Part shown: one piece after another, positions 1-6,680 of the stretch
Position numbering within the stretch: position 1 is the stretch's first letter
Layout: every line of letters starts with the position of its first letter
From: Macrococcoides bohemicum
GTDB taxonomy: Bacteria; Bacillota; Bacilli; Staphylococcales; Staphylococcaceae
DNA: 14,327 bases
NCBI RefSeq assembly: GCF_042658685.1
Contig: NZ_JBHSQY010000010.1
Strand: one strand, 5' to 3'
Made by a program: the position numbers and the translations under genes
Notes under the pieces: generated by a model
Seen by the model: only the letters and a program-made list of their open reading frames with translations
The model's database searches: none
Told to the model about the DNA's origin: nothing

Positions 1-1477
1 AGACGCAATGTTCCCGGAGGGCATCACATTACTTAGCACAACATTAGCACCGGGAGAATCAACAACAGGTAAAGCAAGCAAAGTCGTAACACAGGCAGAT
101 ATCGATGGTGGCAAGGTAACGAACACAGCAAGCGTAACAGGTAAACCACCTGTCAGCTTAACATCGCCAACGGCGACAGACACAGTGGACGTACCAGTTG
201 AAATTGAAGCGCCAACAACAGAAGAACCAACAACAGAAGAGGCAACGACAGAAGAACCGACAACAGAAGCGCCGACAACAGAAGCACCGACAACAGAAGC
301 GCCGACAACAGAAGCGCCGACAACAGAAGCGCCGACAACAGAAGCGCCAACAACAGAAGAGCCAACAACAGAAGAGCCAACAACAGAAGCGCCAACAACA
401 GAAGCGCCAACAACAGAAGCGCCGACAACAGAAGCGCCAACAACAGAAGCGCCAACAACAGAAGCACCGACAACAGAAGCACCAACAACAGAAACGCCGA
501 CAACAGAAGCACCGACAACAGAAGCACCAACAACAGAAGCACCGACAACAGAAGCACCAACAACAGAAGCACCGACAACAGAAACGCCGACGACAGAAGC
601 ACCGACAACAGAAGCACCGACAACAGAAACGCCGACAACAGAAGCACCGACAACAGAAGCACCAACAACAGAGGAACCAGGCAAAAATATCTATTCTATT
701 AGTCATTTTGTATGGAATGATAAAAATAAAAATGGTGTCCAAGATTCTGATGAAATTGGTATAAGTGGAGTTACTGTGATTTTAACTAAACCAGACAGAA
801 CAAAAATTTCAGTAGTTACTGATCAAAACGGTCATTATATTTTCACTGGGCTGGAAAATGGTGAGTATACTGTAGAATTTGTTGTACCAGATGGATTTGA
901 AGCATCACCAACTGGTCAATCTTCATTAGATAAAGATTCTAATGGAAAAGTGACAAAAGTTATTATCAATAACAGTAACGATGATACGGTAGATATGGGT
1001 ATGTTCAAACTAGAAGGTGGAGGTACTCCAACGACGGAATTACCAACGACGGAATTACCGACGACGGAATTACCGACGACGGAATTACCGACGACGGAAT
1101 TACCGACGACGGAATTACCGACGACGGAATTACCAACGACAGAAGTACCGACGACGGAATTACCAACGATGGAATTACCGACGACAGAAGTACCGACAAC
1201 AGAAGCACCGACAACAGAAGAACCGACGACAGAAGAACCGACAATAGAGATTCCAAAAGGTCCTGGAACAAGTGTAACGCCACCAGCACCTACTAATGAA
1301 ATACCTAACAAACCATCATTACCAGAAGATCACATTGTTAATATCAAACCTGTTCCATCAAAAGATGAAACTTTCTTGCCAGATACAGGTGAAGTTATTA
1401 AAAATACTGGTTTGGCTGGATTAGCGTTTATTTCATTAGGTGGTATGTTGTTATTACTATCAAGAAGAAAAAATTAA
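1..1477 (+). CDS. LPXTG cell-wall-anchored surface protein, SdrD-like B domain, 5' end missing
   Basis: The reading frame is already open at base 2, so the N-terminus and any signal peptide lie outside the window. In order the visible part has: a piece of a repeat like those of secreted adhesins (VTQADIDGGKVTNTASVTG, roughly bases 86-145); a Pro-Thr-Thr-Glu-x array (212-676); one SdrD_B/CnaB-like beta-sandwich (about 677-1027) with the Asp/Asn-rich calcium-loop type DKNKNGVQDSDE; a second PTTEL-type array (1028-1252); a Pro-rich linker; and a sorting signal at the C-terminus. The sorting signal is LPDTG (1376-1390), a hydrophobic segment and the basic tail SRRKN. In this family sortase A cuts between T and G and joins the protein to peptidoglycan. 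The arrays probably act as an extended stalk, perhaps glycosylated. The ligand cannot be told from this portion. A terminator follows directly. Confidence 0.93.
   Translation, partial: DAMFPEGITLLSTTLAPGESTTGKASKVVTQADIDGGKVTNTASVTGKPPVSLTSPTATDTVDVPVEIEAPTTEEPTTEEATTEEPTTEAPTTEAPTTEAPTTEAPTTEAPTTEAPTTEEPTTEEPTTEAPTTEAPTTEAPTTEAPTTEAPTTEAPTTEAPTTETPTTEAPTTEAPTTEAPTTEAPTTEAPTTETPTTEAPTTEAPTTETPTTEAPTTEAPTTEEPGKNIYSISHFVWNDKNKNGVQDSDEIGISGVTVILTKPDRTKISVVTDQNGHYIFTGLENGEYTVEFVVPDGFEASPTGQSSLDKDSNGKVTKVIINNSNDDTVDMGMFKLEGGGTPTTELPTTELPTTELPTTELPTTELPTTELPTTELPTTEVPTTELPTMELPTTEVPTTEAPTTEEPTTEEPTIEIPKGPGTSVTPPAPTNEIPNKPSLPEDHIVNIKPVPSKDETFLPDTGEVIKNTGLAGLAFISLGGMLLLLSRRKN
212..676 (+). repeat. 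15-bp tandem array, 31 units coding PTTEA/E/T
   Basis: There are thirty-one in-frame 15-base units, mostly Pro-Thr-Thr-Glu-Ala with some Glu or Thr in place of Ala and one ATTEE unit. Almost every unit is spelled ccr-aca-aca-gaa-gcr. The 5' half nearly always uses gcg for Ala and the 3' half gca, which suggests local duplication of blocks. The array has no stop codon in several frames, which creates long spurious reading frames on both strands. Confidence 0.95.
1028..1252 (+). repeat. 15-bp tandem array, 15 units coding PTTEL/V and variants
   Basis: There are fifteen in-frame 15-base units: seven PTTEL, then PTTEV, PTTEL, PTMEL, PTTEV, PTTEA, two PTTEE and a degenerate PTIEI. The core is spelled ccg-acg-acg-gaa-tta, a Thr codon choice different from the first array (aca-aca). 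Only the last units drift back to the aca-aca-gaa spelling. Confidence 0.95.
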
Positions 1478-1489
1478 TATAATTTTTAT

Positions 1490-1518
1490 TGGCTATCCAT
1501 TTGGGTAGCCATTTTTTT
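1490..1518 (+). terminator. Rho-independent terminator of the surface-protein gene
   Basis: TGGCTATCC pairs with GGGTAGCCA (9 bp, one G-T wobble) around an ATTT loop and is followed by seven T. It starts 13 bases after the stop codon. Confidence 0.9.
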
Positions 1519-1524
1519 ATTTAA

Positions 1525-1554
1525 TTGTGTGAGATTGAGCTATCCGGGTATATA
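1525..1554 (+). promoter_or_regulatory. Possible promoter of the NTF2-like gene
   Basis: TTGTGT and TATATA are separated by 18 bases, 40 bases upstream of the start codon. Both boxes are imperfect, but the upstream terminator implies that a promoter must lie in this short gap. Confidence 0.35.
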
Positions 1555-1593
1555 TAAACAAGAATAATAAACCATTTGATGGGAGAGGATAAT

Positions 1594-1971
1594 ATGGACG
1601 CTCCTGAAAAAGAAATATATTATGTTTACAAATCACTATGTGAATCGCTAATTAATGAGGATTTAAAAGAATTAGATCGATTATTTATGAATGGTAGTAA
1701 TATAGCTGATTTGACTGGATATAAGCTATCAAAGAAGGAATTATTAGAGGCTATTCAGAATCAAGACGTAAAATACTTTAAGATGCGAGAAGAAGCTATT
1801 GAAATACTTGTTAAAGAGAAGTTAGCAACAGTAATTGCGTATAATATTGTAGATGCAAACTTACAAGGTTATAGAAATAAATGGCGAATAAAATCGAGAT
1901 TATCTTTAGTGAAATTTGAAGAAGAATGGGAAATATCACATCTTGATATCTCTACTTATAAAAAATTATGA
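1594..1971 (+). CDS. Hypothetical protein, probably NTF2-like/SnoaL-like fold
   Basis: This encodes a small soluble protein of 125 residues with no signal peptide or membrane segment. The pattern is a helical N-terminal half (EKEIYYVYKSLCESLINEDL), a KKELLEAI segment, and a strand-rich C-terminal half ending in a WEISHLDIST-like strand. This looks like the NTF2-like (SnoaL/DUF4440) superfamily, whose members are either enzymes or ligand-binding proteins; no function can be assigned. The ATG at 1594 is chosen because GGGAGAGG (1581-1588) sits five bases ahead of it. An in-frame TTG at 1576 and an ATG at 1579 would lie on or before this ribosome site. The gene stands alone between a terminator and the tRNA-Ser unit. 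Confidence 0.75.
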   Translation: MDAPEKEIYYVYKSLCESLINEDLKELDRLFMNGSNIADLTGYKLSKKELLEAIQNQDVKYFKMREEAIEILVKEKLATVIAYNIVDANLQGYRNKWRIKSRLSLVKFEEEWEISHLDISTYKKL

Positions 1972-1989
1972 TTATATCAGTAAATAATA

Positions 1990-2018
1990 TTGACAGTACT
2001 GTTCCTTTATTATATTAT
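1990..2018 (+). promoter_or_regulatory. tRNA-Ser promoter
   Basis: A perfect TTGACA (1990-1995) is followed after 17 bases by TATTAT (2013-2018). The box ends 16 bases before the mature tRNA 5' end, a normal distance for a short leader removed by RNase P. Confidence 0.85.
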
Positions 2019-2034
2019 TGATATTGTCTTATTT

Positions 2035-2127
2035 GGAGGAATACCCAAGTCCGGCTGAAGGGATCGGTCTTGAAAACCGACAGGGGCTTAACGGCTCGCG
2101 GGGGTTCGAATCCCTCTTCCTCCGCCA
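2035..2127 (+). tRNA. tRNA-Ser (anticodon UGA), CCA encoded
   Basis: The acceptor arm GGAGGAA (2035-2041) pairs perfectly with TTCCTCC (2117-2123), followed by discriminator G and an encoded CCA. The anticodon stem TCGGT/ACCGA encloses the loop CTTGAAA, with anticodon TGA at 2071-2073, reading UCA (and, by wobble, other UCN) serine codons. A long variable arm (about 2081-2100) and the T loop GGTTCGAATCC identify it as a class II tRNA, as expected for serine. It has its own promoter and terminator, so it is a single-gene unit. Confidence 0.97.
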
Positions 2128-2158
2128 TTATTTAGACTAATAATATTTTAATATATTG

Positions 2159-2189
2159 ATGACTCAATTAATTTTGAGTCATTTTTTTT
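2159..2189 (+). terminator. Terminator of the tRNA-Ser unit
   Basis: ATGACTCAA pairs with TTGAGTCAT around a TTAATT loop, with a run of eight T (2182-2189). The downstream arm overlaps the likely -35 region of the next gene. Confidence 0.88.
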
Positions 2190-2204
2190 ATATTCTGGTA
2201 TAAT
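2174..2204 (+). promoter_or_regulatory. Probable promoter of the epimerase-endopeptidase operon
   Basis: A perfect TATAAT (2199-2204) is preceded by TGG, which makes an extended -10 box. The only -35-like sequence is TTGAGT, 19 bases upstream inside the tRNA terminator stem, so the extended -10 probably carries most of the promoter strength. Confidence 0.6.
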
Positions 2205-2237
2205 TATAGAAAATTCAGAATATTTAGAGGTGATGGG

Positions 2238-3335
2238 ATGATTATTGAAGATATTGTTATAGAGAGACAAATTTCAAAGCTCAAAAAACCGTTTAAAACT
2301 GCACTTCGTGAAACAGATGTGATTGAAAGTATCATTGTGTTTATTAAAACTGATAATGGGTGGATGGGAGTAGGAGAAGCGGTACCTACTCCTGTCATTA
2401 CAGGAGATACGGTTCAAAGTATTGTGGCAGCGATACAGCATTTAAGACCAAAACTAGTGGGACAAAAAGTATCGACAGATTTATTGCTGATTATCCAGAC
2501 AGGTATTGTAAATAACACTAGTGCTAAAGCAGCACTGGACATGGCAATCTATGATTTGCTGGCAAAGGAAGCGGATTTACCGCTCTATCAGTATTTAAAC
2601 AAAGGTGCTAGTGCACATATGTTAACTACAAGTCATACTGTGAGTTTGAATGGTATAGGAGAAATGACGCATGATGCGGTTATGTACGCTGAAGAAAAAT
2701 TCGAAGCTTTAAAAGTGAAACTTGGGAATGATGTTGATCTTGATATGGCGAGAATACTTGCTATTCGTGATGTTGTGCCAGATTTAAAGTTATCAATTGA
2801 TGCAAATCAAGGATGGAGTAAAGAGGATACTTTTCGTTTCATTGATTATTTAAAGCATGAACATATTGAAGTAGATTGCATTGAGCAGCCAATGTATAGA
2901 AAAGATTATTTAGGGATGTCTAATATAGCGCAATCGAGTGGAATACCGATTATGGCAGATGAAAGTTTGTTTGATGTCTATGATGCAGCGTTAATCGCAA
3001 AGCTTGGTGGTGTATCGTGGCTTAATATTAAGCTCATGAAATCAGGAGGTATATACGGTGCACTTCAGATTCATCAAGTAGCACAAGCTAAAGGGATTCA
3101 GTGTATGCTTGGATCGATGATGGAGTCACACATAGCACTTACAGCAGCAATGCACTTAGCGCTTGCGCTTAATATAGAAAAGGTAGATTTTGATGCACCT
3201 TTTATGTTGAAAGGAAAAACAATTTTAGGAGGTATCACATATGATGGACCAAAAGTAAGTTTAAGTGAAGGGAACGGTTTAGGTATCGATAATGAAAAAC
3301 TATTGGAGGCGTTAGCAGATGCAGAAAGTTTGTAA
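2238..3335 (+). CDS. Dipeptide epimerase (L-Ala-D/L-Glu epimerase type, enolase superfamily)
   Basis: This encodes a 365-residue cytoplasmic enzyme of the muconate-lactonizing/enolase superfamily. The capping-domain N-terminus is followed by a barrel with all expected residues: the K159-V-K161 base pair of lysines, metal ligands D188 (SIDANQGW), E216 (CIEQPM) and D241 (MADES), the opposite base K265 (NIKLMKSGG), and the late DFDAP segment (317-321). This set matches the dipeptide epimerases such as B. subtilis YkfB, which interconvert L-Ala-D-Glu and L-Ala-L-Glu from murein peptides. The exact dipeptide specificity is inferred, mainly from the NlpC/P60 gene that overlaps it by 17 bases. ATG 2238 is preceded by the ribosome site AGAGGTGAT. 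o-Succinylbenzoate synthase is a relative, but the neighbour favours murein peptide recycling. Confidence 0.9.
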   Translation: MIIEDIVIERQISKLKKPFKTALRETDVIESIIVFIKTDNGWMGVGEAVPTPVITGDTVQSIVAAIQHLRPKLVGQKVSTDLLLIIQTGIVNNTSAKAALDMAIYDLLAKEADLPLYQYLNKGASAHMLTTSHTVSLNGIGEMTHDAVMYAEEKFEALKVKLGNDVDLDMARILAIRDVVPDLKLSIDANQGWSKEDTFRFIDYLKHEHIEVDCIEQPMYRKDYLGMSNIAQSSGIPIMADESLFDVYDAALIAKLGGVSWLNIKLMKSGGIYGALQIHQVAQAKGIQCMLGSMMESHIALTAAMHLALALNIEKVDFDAPFMLKGKTILGGITYDGPKVSLSEGNGLGIDNEKLLEALADAESL

Positions 3336-4227
3336 AGTACCGGTAAGTACAGTATGGCGTAGTATAGATAAAGCTCGAGATATCGATTCTGATGCAACGG
3401 ATTATCCAGCAAACATTCAAAAGTGGTTACTCAAATTAAATTTAGAACAGAAATTATCGTTTTGTGATGATTCTAGAATTGATACACAACTTTTGTACGG
3501 AGAACCACTTGAAGTGATTGAAGAGATTGATGAATGGTGTGAAGTTGTGTGTGTAGAACAAGCATCAGAAAGCGATATTCGCGGTTATCCTGGATTTATT
3601 CCGAAATCTCATATCGGTGAAATAGAAGTAACAGATAATATTCAATATGCACGAGTTATTGTGCCGAAGACATTAAGTTATAAAGAAGATATGCCTTTCT
3701 ATGTGCTATCATTCAACACAACATTACCTATTAACCACATAGAAGATGACTATGTATATGTTAATAGTCCTGATGGTCAATTAAAACTAAAAAAAGAAGC
3801 CGTCGCAATACAGCAACATAGGGTTCCTAAGCAGAACCCTAGTTTTCGTGAACTGTACCGAGCAGCTTCAATGTATATTGATCTAGGTTACCTGTGGGGT
3901 GGCATGTCTAGTTACGGTTATGATTGTTCAGGCTTTGTTTATCATATGTATCGTCATGTTGGTTTTACCTTACCACGAGATGCACATGAACAATATTTAG
4001 TAACGAAAGCAATCAATAAACAAGATTTAATACCAGGAGACTTAGTATATTTCTCTAATGCTAAAGATATCGATAAAATATCGCATATCGGTATTTATAT
4101 CGGCAGCGGGTTTATGATTCATTCACCGAATACACCGAACGCAATTGAAGAAAGAACAATTGAATCTGGATTATACTCAGATATATATGTCGGTGCAAGC
4201 CGTGTCTATGACTTTACTAAAGATTGA
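3319..4227 (+). CDS. Cytoplasmic NlpC/P60 endopeptidase, YkfC-like (gamma-D-Glu-diamino acid)
   Basis: This encodes 302 residues without a signal peptide, so the enzyme should act inside the cell. The first ~165 residues look like SH3b-type beta domains (GEPLEVIEEIDEW; PGFIPKSHIG). The C-terminal NlpC/P60 domain (about 175-298) has the catalytic Cys203 in YDCSGF, His256 in SHIGIYIG and His268 in MIHSP, plus the PGDLVYF motif. This layout fits YkfC, which releases L-Ala-D-Glu from imported murein peptides by cutting after D-Glu; the overlapping upstream epimerase would then process that dipeptide. The start at 3319 has GGAGG nine bases upstream, inside the epimerase gene, and the 17-base overlap suggests coupled translation. 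The 3' end overlaps a gene on the other strand by 22 bases. Confidence 0.92.
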   Translation: MQKVCKVPVSTVWRSIDKARDIDSDATDYPANIQKWLLKLNLEQKLSFCDDSRIDTQLLYGEPLEVIEEIDEWCEVVCVEQASESDIRGYPGFIPKSHIGEIEVTDNIQYARVIVPKTLSYKEDMPFYVLSFNTTLPINHIEDDYVYVNSPDGQLKLKKEAVAIQQHRVPKQNPSFRELYRAASMYIDLGYLWGGMSSYGYDCSGFVYHMYRHVGFTLPRDAHEQYLVTKAINKQDLIPGDLVYFSNAKDIDKISHIGIYIGSGFMIHSPNTPNAIEERTIESGLYSDIYVGASRVYDFTKD

Positions 4228-4934
4228 AGATACAAACCTAGGTCATGGAATGCCTGATGAATGAATTGTGCATCATCATGATCTGTTAAGACAACGAAGA
4301 TAATTTCGTTGTCTTTAAATCTAACAATCCCTGCATCGTGAAGCACATTATCAAAGTCACCTGTTTTTGTTCCAAATTCTATTGTCTCATCTGTTAAATA
4401 CATCAAAGTCTTATCTTTTAAAAGTTGCTGTGTCATAATTTGAAACATCGCTTTAAATTGCTCATGGGATTTTATGAGTGACAGCGTATGAAATATATCT
4501 TGTGCAGATGTAAAGTTATCATATCCAAGGGCACGACGTTCTGTATCCATCATCTTTCTTTGCAGTTTCGTAGCACCAAGATTATTGCGCAGGAAATATA
4601 CATTTAAAGTATCCATGCCAATCCATTCAATCAATGTATTTGTTGCACGATTATCACTCACAATAATCATTAACGTAACTAAATCGTGAACAGTATATTC
4701 AGTTTGTGATAAATAAGGAGACACACCAGCACCCTCAACTTTTTCATCGATTGGAATGATTGTATCTAAATCATGTAAACGCTGATCGAAGATATATAAC
4801 ATTATCGGTAATTTGATTAAACTCGCAGAAGGATAAACCTGCTTCTCATTGAATTGGTAAAGTGTCTCACCGTTCAATGACATTAAAGTGCTACTGAAAT
4901 TGTTATGCTGCAATAATACTGAATTATTTTCCAT
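4206..4934 (-). CDS. Beta-lactamase-fold serine hydrolase, no signal peptide
   Basis: This encodes about 242 residues with class A beta-lactamase-superfamily motifs. Counted from the ATG at 4934 they are S38-L-I-K41 (active-site Ser and Lys, in YPSASLIKLP), S93-D94-N95 (VSDNRATN) and K190-T191-G192. The loop that would hold the general-base Glu166 reads RKMMDTERRALGYDN, unlike true penicillinases, so antibiotic hydrolysis is not assumed. There is no signal peptide, unusual for this fold, and the product is probably cytoplasmic. ATG 4934 is chosen over the in-frame GTG at 4943 because AAGGGA (4951-4946) lies too close to the GTG, though it is somewhat far from the ATG. It converges on the muropeptide endopeptidase gene (22-base overlap) and diverges from treP. 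A role on murein peptides is a guess from context. Confidence 0.8.
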   Translation of the reverse strand: MENNSVLLQHNNFSSTLMSLNGETLYQFNEKQVYPSASLIKLPIMLYIFDQRLHDLDTIIPIDEKVEGAGVSPYLSQTEYTVHDLVTLMIIVSDNRATNTLIEWIGMDTLNVYFLRNNLGATKLQRKMMDTERRALGYDNFTSAQDIFHTLSLIKSHEQFKAMFQIMTQQLLKDKTLMYLTDETIEFGTKTGDFDNVLHDAGIVRFKDNEIIFVVLTDHDDAQFIHQAFHDLGLYLQSLVKS

Positions 4935-5032
4935 ATAGTTCACATTCCCTTCGTTGCTTGCATATCAATATAATACAACTTTGTAAAGATAAAATGTGTA
5001 AAAAAATAATATTTAAATAAAAATTTTAATGT

Positions 5033-5046
5033 TGAAAACCTTTTCA
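5033..5046 (+). promoter_or_regulatory. Candidate cre (CcpA) site upstream of treP
   Basis: TGAAAACCTTTTCA is a perfect 6-bp inverted repeat with a CC centre. It matches the cre consensus TGWAANCGNTNWCA except for the central G. It ends seven bases before the treP -35 box, a place where CcpA commonly acts. Carbon catabolite repression of treP is inferred. Confidence 0.6.
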
Positions 5047-5053
5047 GAAAACC

Positions 5054-5082
5054 TTTACATACTTGTATAGACAGTATACAAT
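5054..5082 (+). promoter_or_regulatory. treP promoter
   Basis: TTTACA (5054-5059) and TACAAT (5077-5082) are 17 bases apart, with five of six bases matching consensus in each box. Transcription would begin near 5089, giving a leader of about 26 bases before the treP start. Confidence 0.75.
5063..5081 (+). promoter_or_regulatory. Probable TreR operator
   Basis: TTGTATA and TATACAA form a perfect 7-bp inverted repeat with a 5-base spacer. It fills the space between the -35 and -10 boxes and overlaps most of the -10, so a bound GntR-family repressor would block RNA polymerase. The sequence resembles the TTGTATATACAA-type sites known for TreR of Firmicutes. The repressor gene lies at the end of the same cluster. 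Confidence 0.8.
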
Positions 5083-5114
5083 GAATGCATATTAAAATAA
5101 AGGAGTTGACCAGA

Positions 5115-6584
5115 ATGGCCGTCAACAGACAAGAAGTAAAAGACATTATTAGTGCAATTGGTGGTAAGGACAATGTATCAGCAGCAACGCACTGTGTTAC
5201 AAGATTACGTTTAGCATTAAAAGATGATTCGAAAGTAGATAAGGCAGCATTAGATAAAATCAATTTAGTAAAAGGATCTTTTGCGGCGAATAACCAGTTC
5301 CAAATCGTTATTGGACCAGGTACAGTTGATGAAGCTTACAAAGTATTCGTTGATGAAACAGGTGTTGGTGAAAGTTCAAAAGACGATGTAAAAGCAGCAG
5401 CAGCAGAAAAGATGAACCCGTTACAACGCGCAATTAAAACGTTAGGTGACGTATTTATTCCAATTTTACCTGCAATCGTAACAGCCGGTTTATTATTAGG
5501 TCTAAACAACGTATTAACAGCTGGAGGATTATTCGGTAAACAATCTTTAGTGGAAATGTTCCCACAATTAAAAGATTTAGCAGAAATCATTAACTTCATT
5601 GCAGCAGCACCATTCATTTTCTTACCAGCATTAATTGGTTGGAGTGCGATGCGTGTATTTGGTGGTAGTCCGTTATTAGGTTTAGTACTTGGACTAATTC
5701 TTTGTCACCCTGGACTTGCTTCTCAATACTCATTAGGTAACGCAGAAACGGGTGAATTAACAAAGATTCCTCAATGGGATGTATTTGGTTTGATGATTAA
5801 TAAATTAAACTATCAAGGTCAAGTCTTACCAGTATTAATCGCGGCATGGGTTTTAGCTAAAGTTGAGAGATGGTTAAATAAACGAGTTCATGATTCAATT
5901 AAGATGTTAGTTGTAGGGCCTGTCTCATTATTATTAGTTGGTTTCTTATCATTTATCATTATTGGTCCAGTAGCACTATGGTTAGGTACACAAATCACTG
6001 ATTTCATTCAAATGATCTTTGAATCAGCTGGATGGTTAGGTGGATTAGTATACGGCCTAGTATATGCACCACTTGTAATTACAGGTTTACACCATATGTT
6101 CTTAGCTGTAGATTTCCAATTAATGAGTTCTCCATTAGGTGGAACTTACTTATGGCCAATATTAGCAATCTCAAATATTGCTCAAGGTTCAGCAGCATTT
6201 GCAGCTTGGTTCTTATATAAACGCAAAAAAATGGTTAAAGAAGAAGGTTTAGCATTAACTTCTGGTATCTCAGGTTGGTTAGGGGTTACAGAACCTGCGA
6301 TGTTCGGGGTTAATATTCCATTAAAATACCCATTTATCGCAGCAGTACTAACGACTGGTTTAGTGGGAGCTATCTTCGGTTCTCAACAAGTATTAGGTAA
6401 AGTTGGTGTCGGAGGTGTTCCTGGTATTATCTCAATCAATGATGGCTTCCGTGGTACATTCTTAATCGGTATGATTATTGCAATTGTCTTACCTATCGTA
6501 TTAACATTAATCTTCTCAAACTTCGCTAAGAAAAAAATGGGCGAAGATGTAGCTGAGCCTATCGTATCAGACAAAACTATATAA
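5115..6584 (+). CDS. treP: PTS trehalose transporter, EIIBC component
   Basis: This encodes 489 residues. TreP takes up trehalose through the membrane and phosphorylates it to trehalose-6-phosphate with phosphate from HPr. The EIIB domain (about 1-90) has the phospho-accepting Cys27 in ATHCVTRLRL. After a linker, the EIIC domain (about 110-475) has around ten hydrophobic segments and the sugar-site motifs GLHHMF (His326-His327) and GVTEPAMFG (Glu393). There is no EIIA domain, so phosphate must come from an EIIA encoded elsewhere, as for B. subtilis TreP. The start is ATG 5115, with AAAGGAG nine bases upstream; an ATG at 5085 in the same frame would put that ribosome site inside the gene. The neighbouring treC and treR fix the sugar as trehalose. 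Confidence 0.96.
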   Translation: MAVNRQEVKDIISAIGGKDNVSAATHCVTRLRLALKDDSKVDKAALDKINLVKGSFAANNQFQIVIGPGTVDEAYKVFVDETGVGESSKDDVKAAAAEKMNPLQRAIKTLGDVFIPILPAIVTAGLLLGLNNVLTAGGLFGKQSLVEMFPQLKDLAEIINFIAAAPFIFLPALIGWSAMRVFGGSPLLGLVLGLILCHPGLASQYSLGNAETGELTKIPQWDVFGLMINKLNYQGQVLPVLIAAWVLAKVERWLNKRVHDSIKMLVVGPVSLLLVGFLSFIIIGPVALWLGTQITDFIQMIFESAGWLGGLVYGLVYAPLVITGLHHMFLAVDFQLMSSPLGGTYLWPILAISNIAQGSAAFAAWFLYKRKKMVKEEGLALTSGISGWLGVTEPAMFGVNIPLKYPFIAAVLTTGLVGAIFGSQQVLGKVGVGGVPGIISINDGFRGTFLIGMIIAIVLPIVLTLIFSNFAKKKMGEDVAEPIVSDKTI

Positions 6585-6607
6585 AATTTCATAGTTAATT
6601 AATAAAT

Positions 6608-6641
6608 CAACGAGCAACTTGTACTTACAGGTTGTTCGTTG
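6608..6641 (+). other. Long hairpin between treP and treC
   Basis: The stem CAACGAGCAACTTGT pairs with ACAGGTTGTTCGTTG (15 bp including two G-T pairs) around an ACTT loop. No T-run follows (GTAAACTTAT), so it is not a standard terminator. It may act as a partial attenuator or as a 3' stabiliser or processing point for treP mRNA; that is inference. Confidence 0.8.
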
Positions 6642-6680
6642 TAAACTTATATTATCAAAAAAACGTTAGGAGTTTTAATA

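Noticed and set aside
153..764. Long open frames on both strands rich in Cys, Leu or Gln/Arg across the first repeat array
   Set aside because: A 15-base repeat without stop codons stays open in several frames. These translations are simple five-residue repeats with no ribosome sites; the PTTE frame alone continues into the B domain and the LPXTG signal.
212..1252. CRISPR-like array
   Set aside because: Units are 15 bases with no spacers and lie in frame in a surface-protein gene. They are protein repeats.
2035..2127. tRNA-Ser as an attachment site of an integrated element
   Set aside because: I saw no duplicated tRNA 3' end, integrase gene or mobile-element gene in the window. The downstream genes look like ordinary housekeeping genes.
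4206..4934. Calling the minus-strand gene an antibiotic-resistance beta-lactamase
   Set aside because: There is no signal peptide and the Glu166 loop is not recognisable. The fold is shared with peptidases and esterases, so resistance cannot be claimed from motifs alone.
5085..5114. Earlier in-frame start (ATG 5085) of treP
   Set aside because: It would put the AAAGGAG ribosome site inside the gene and lies upstream of or at the predicted transcription start. ATG 5115 gives the normal EIIB N-terminus.
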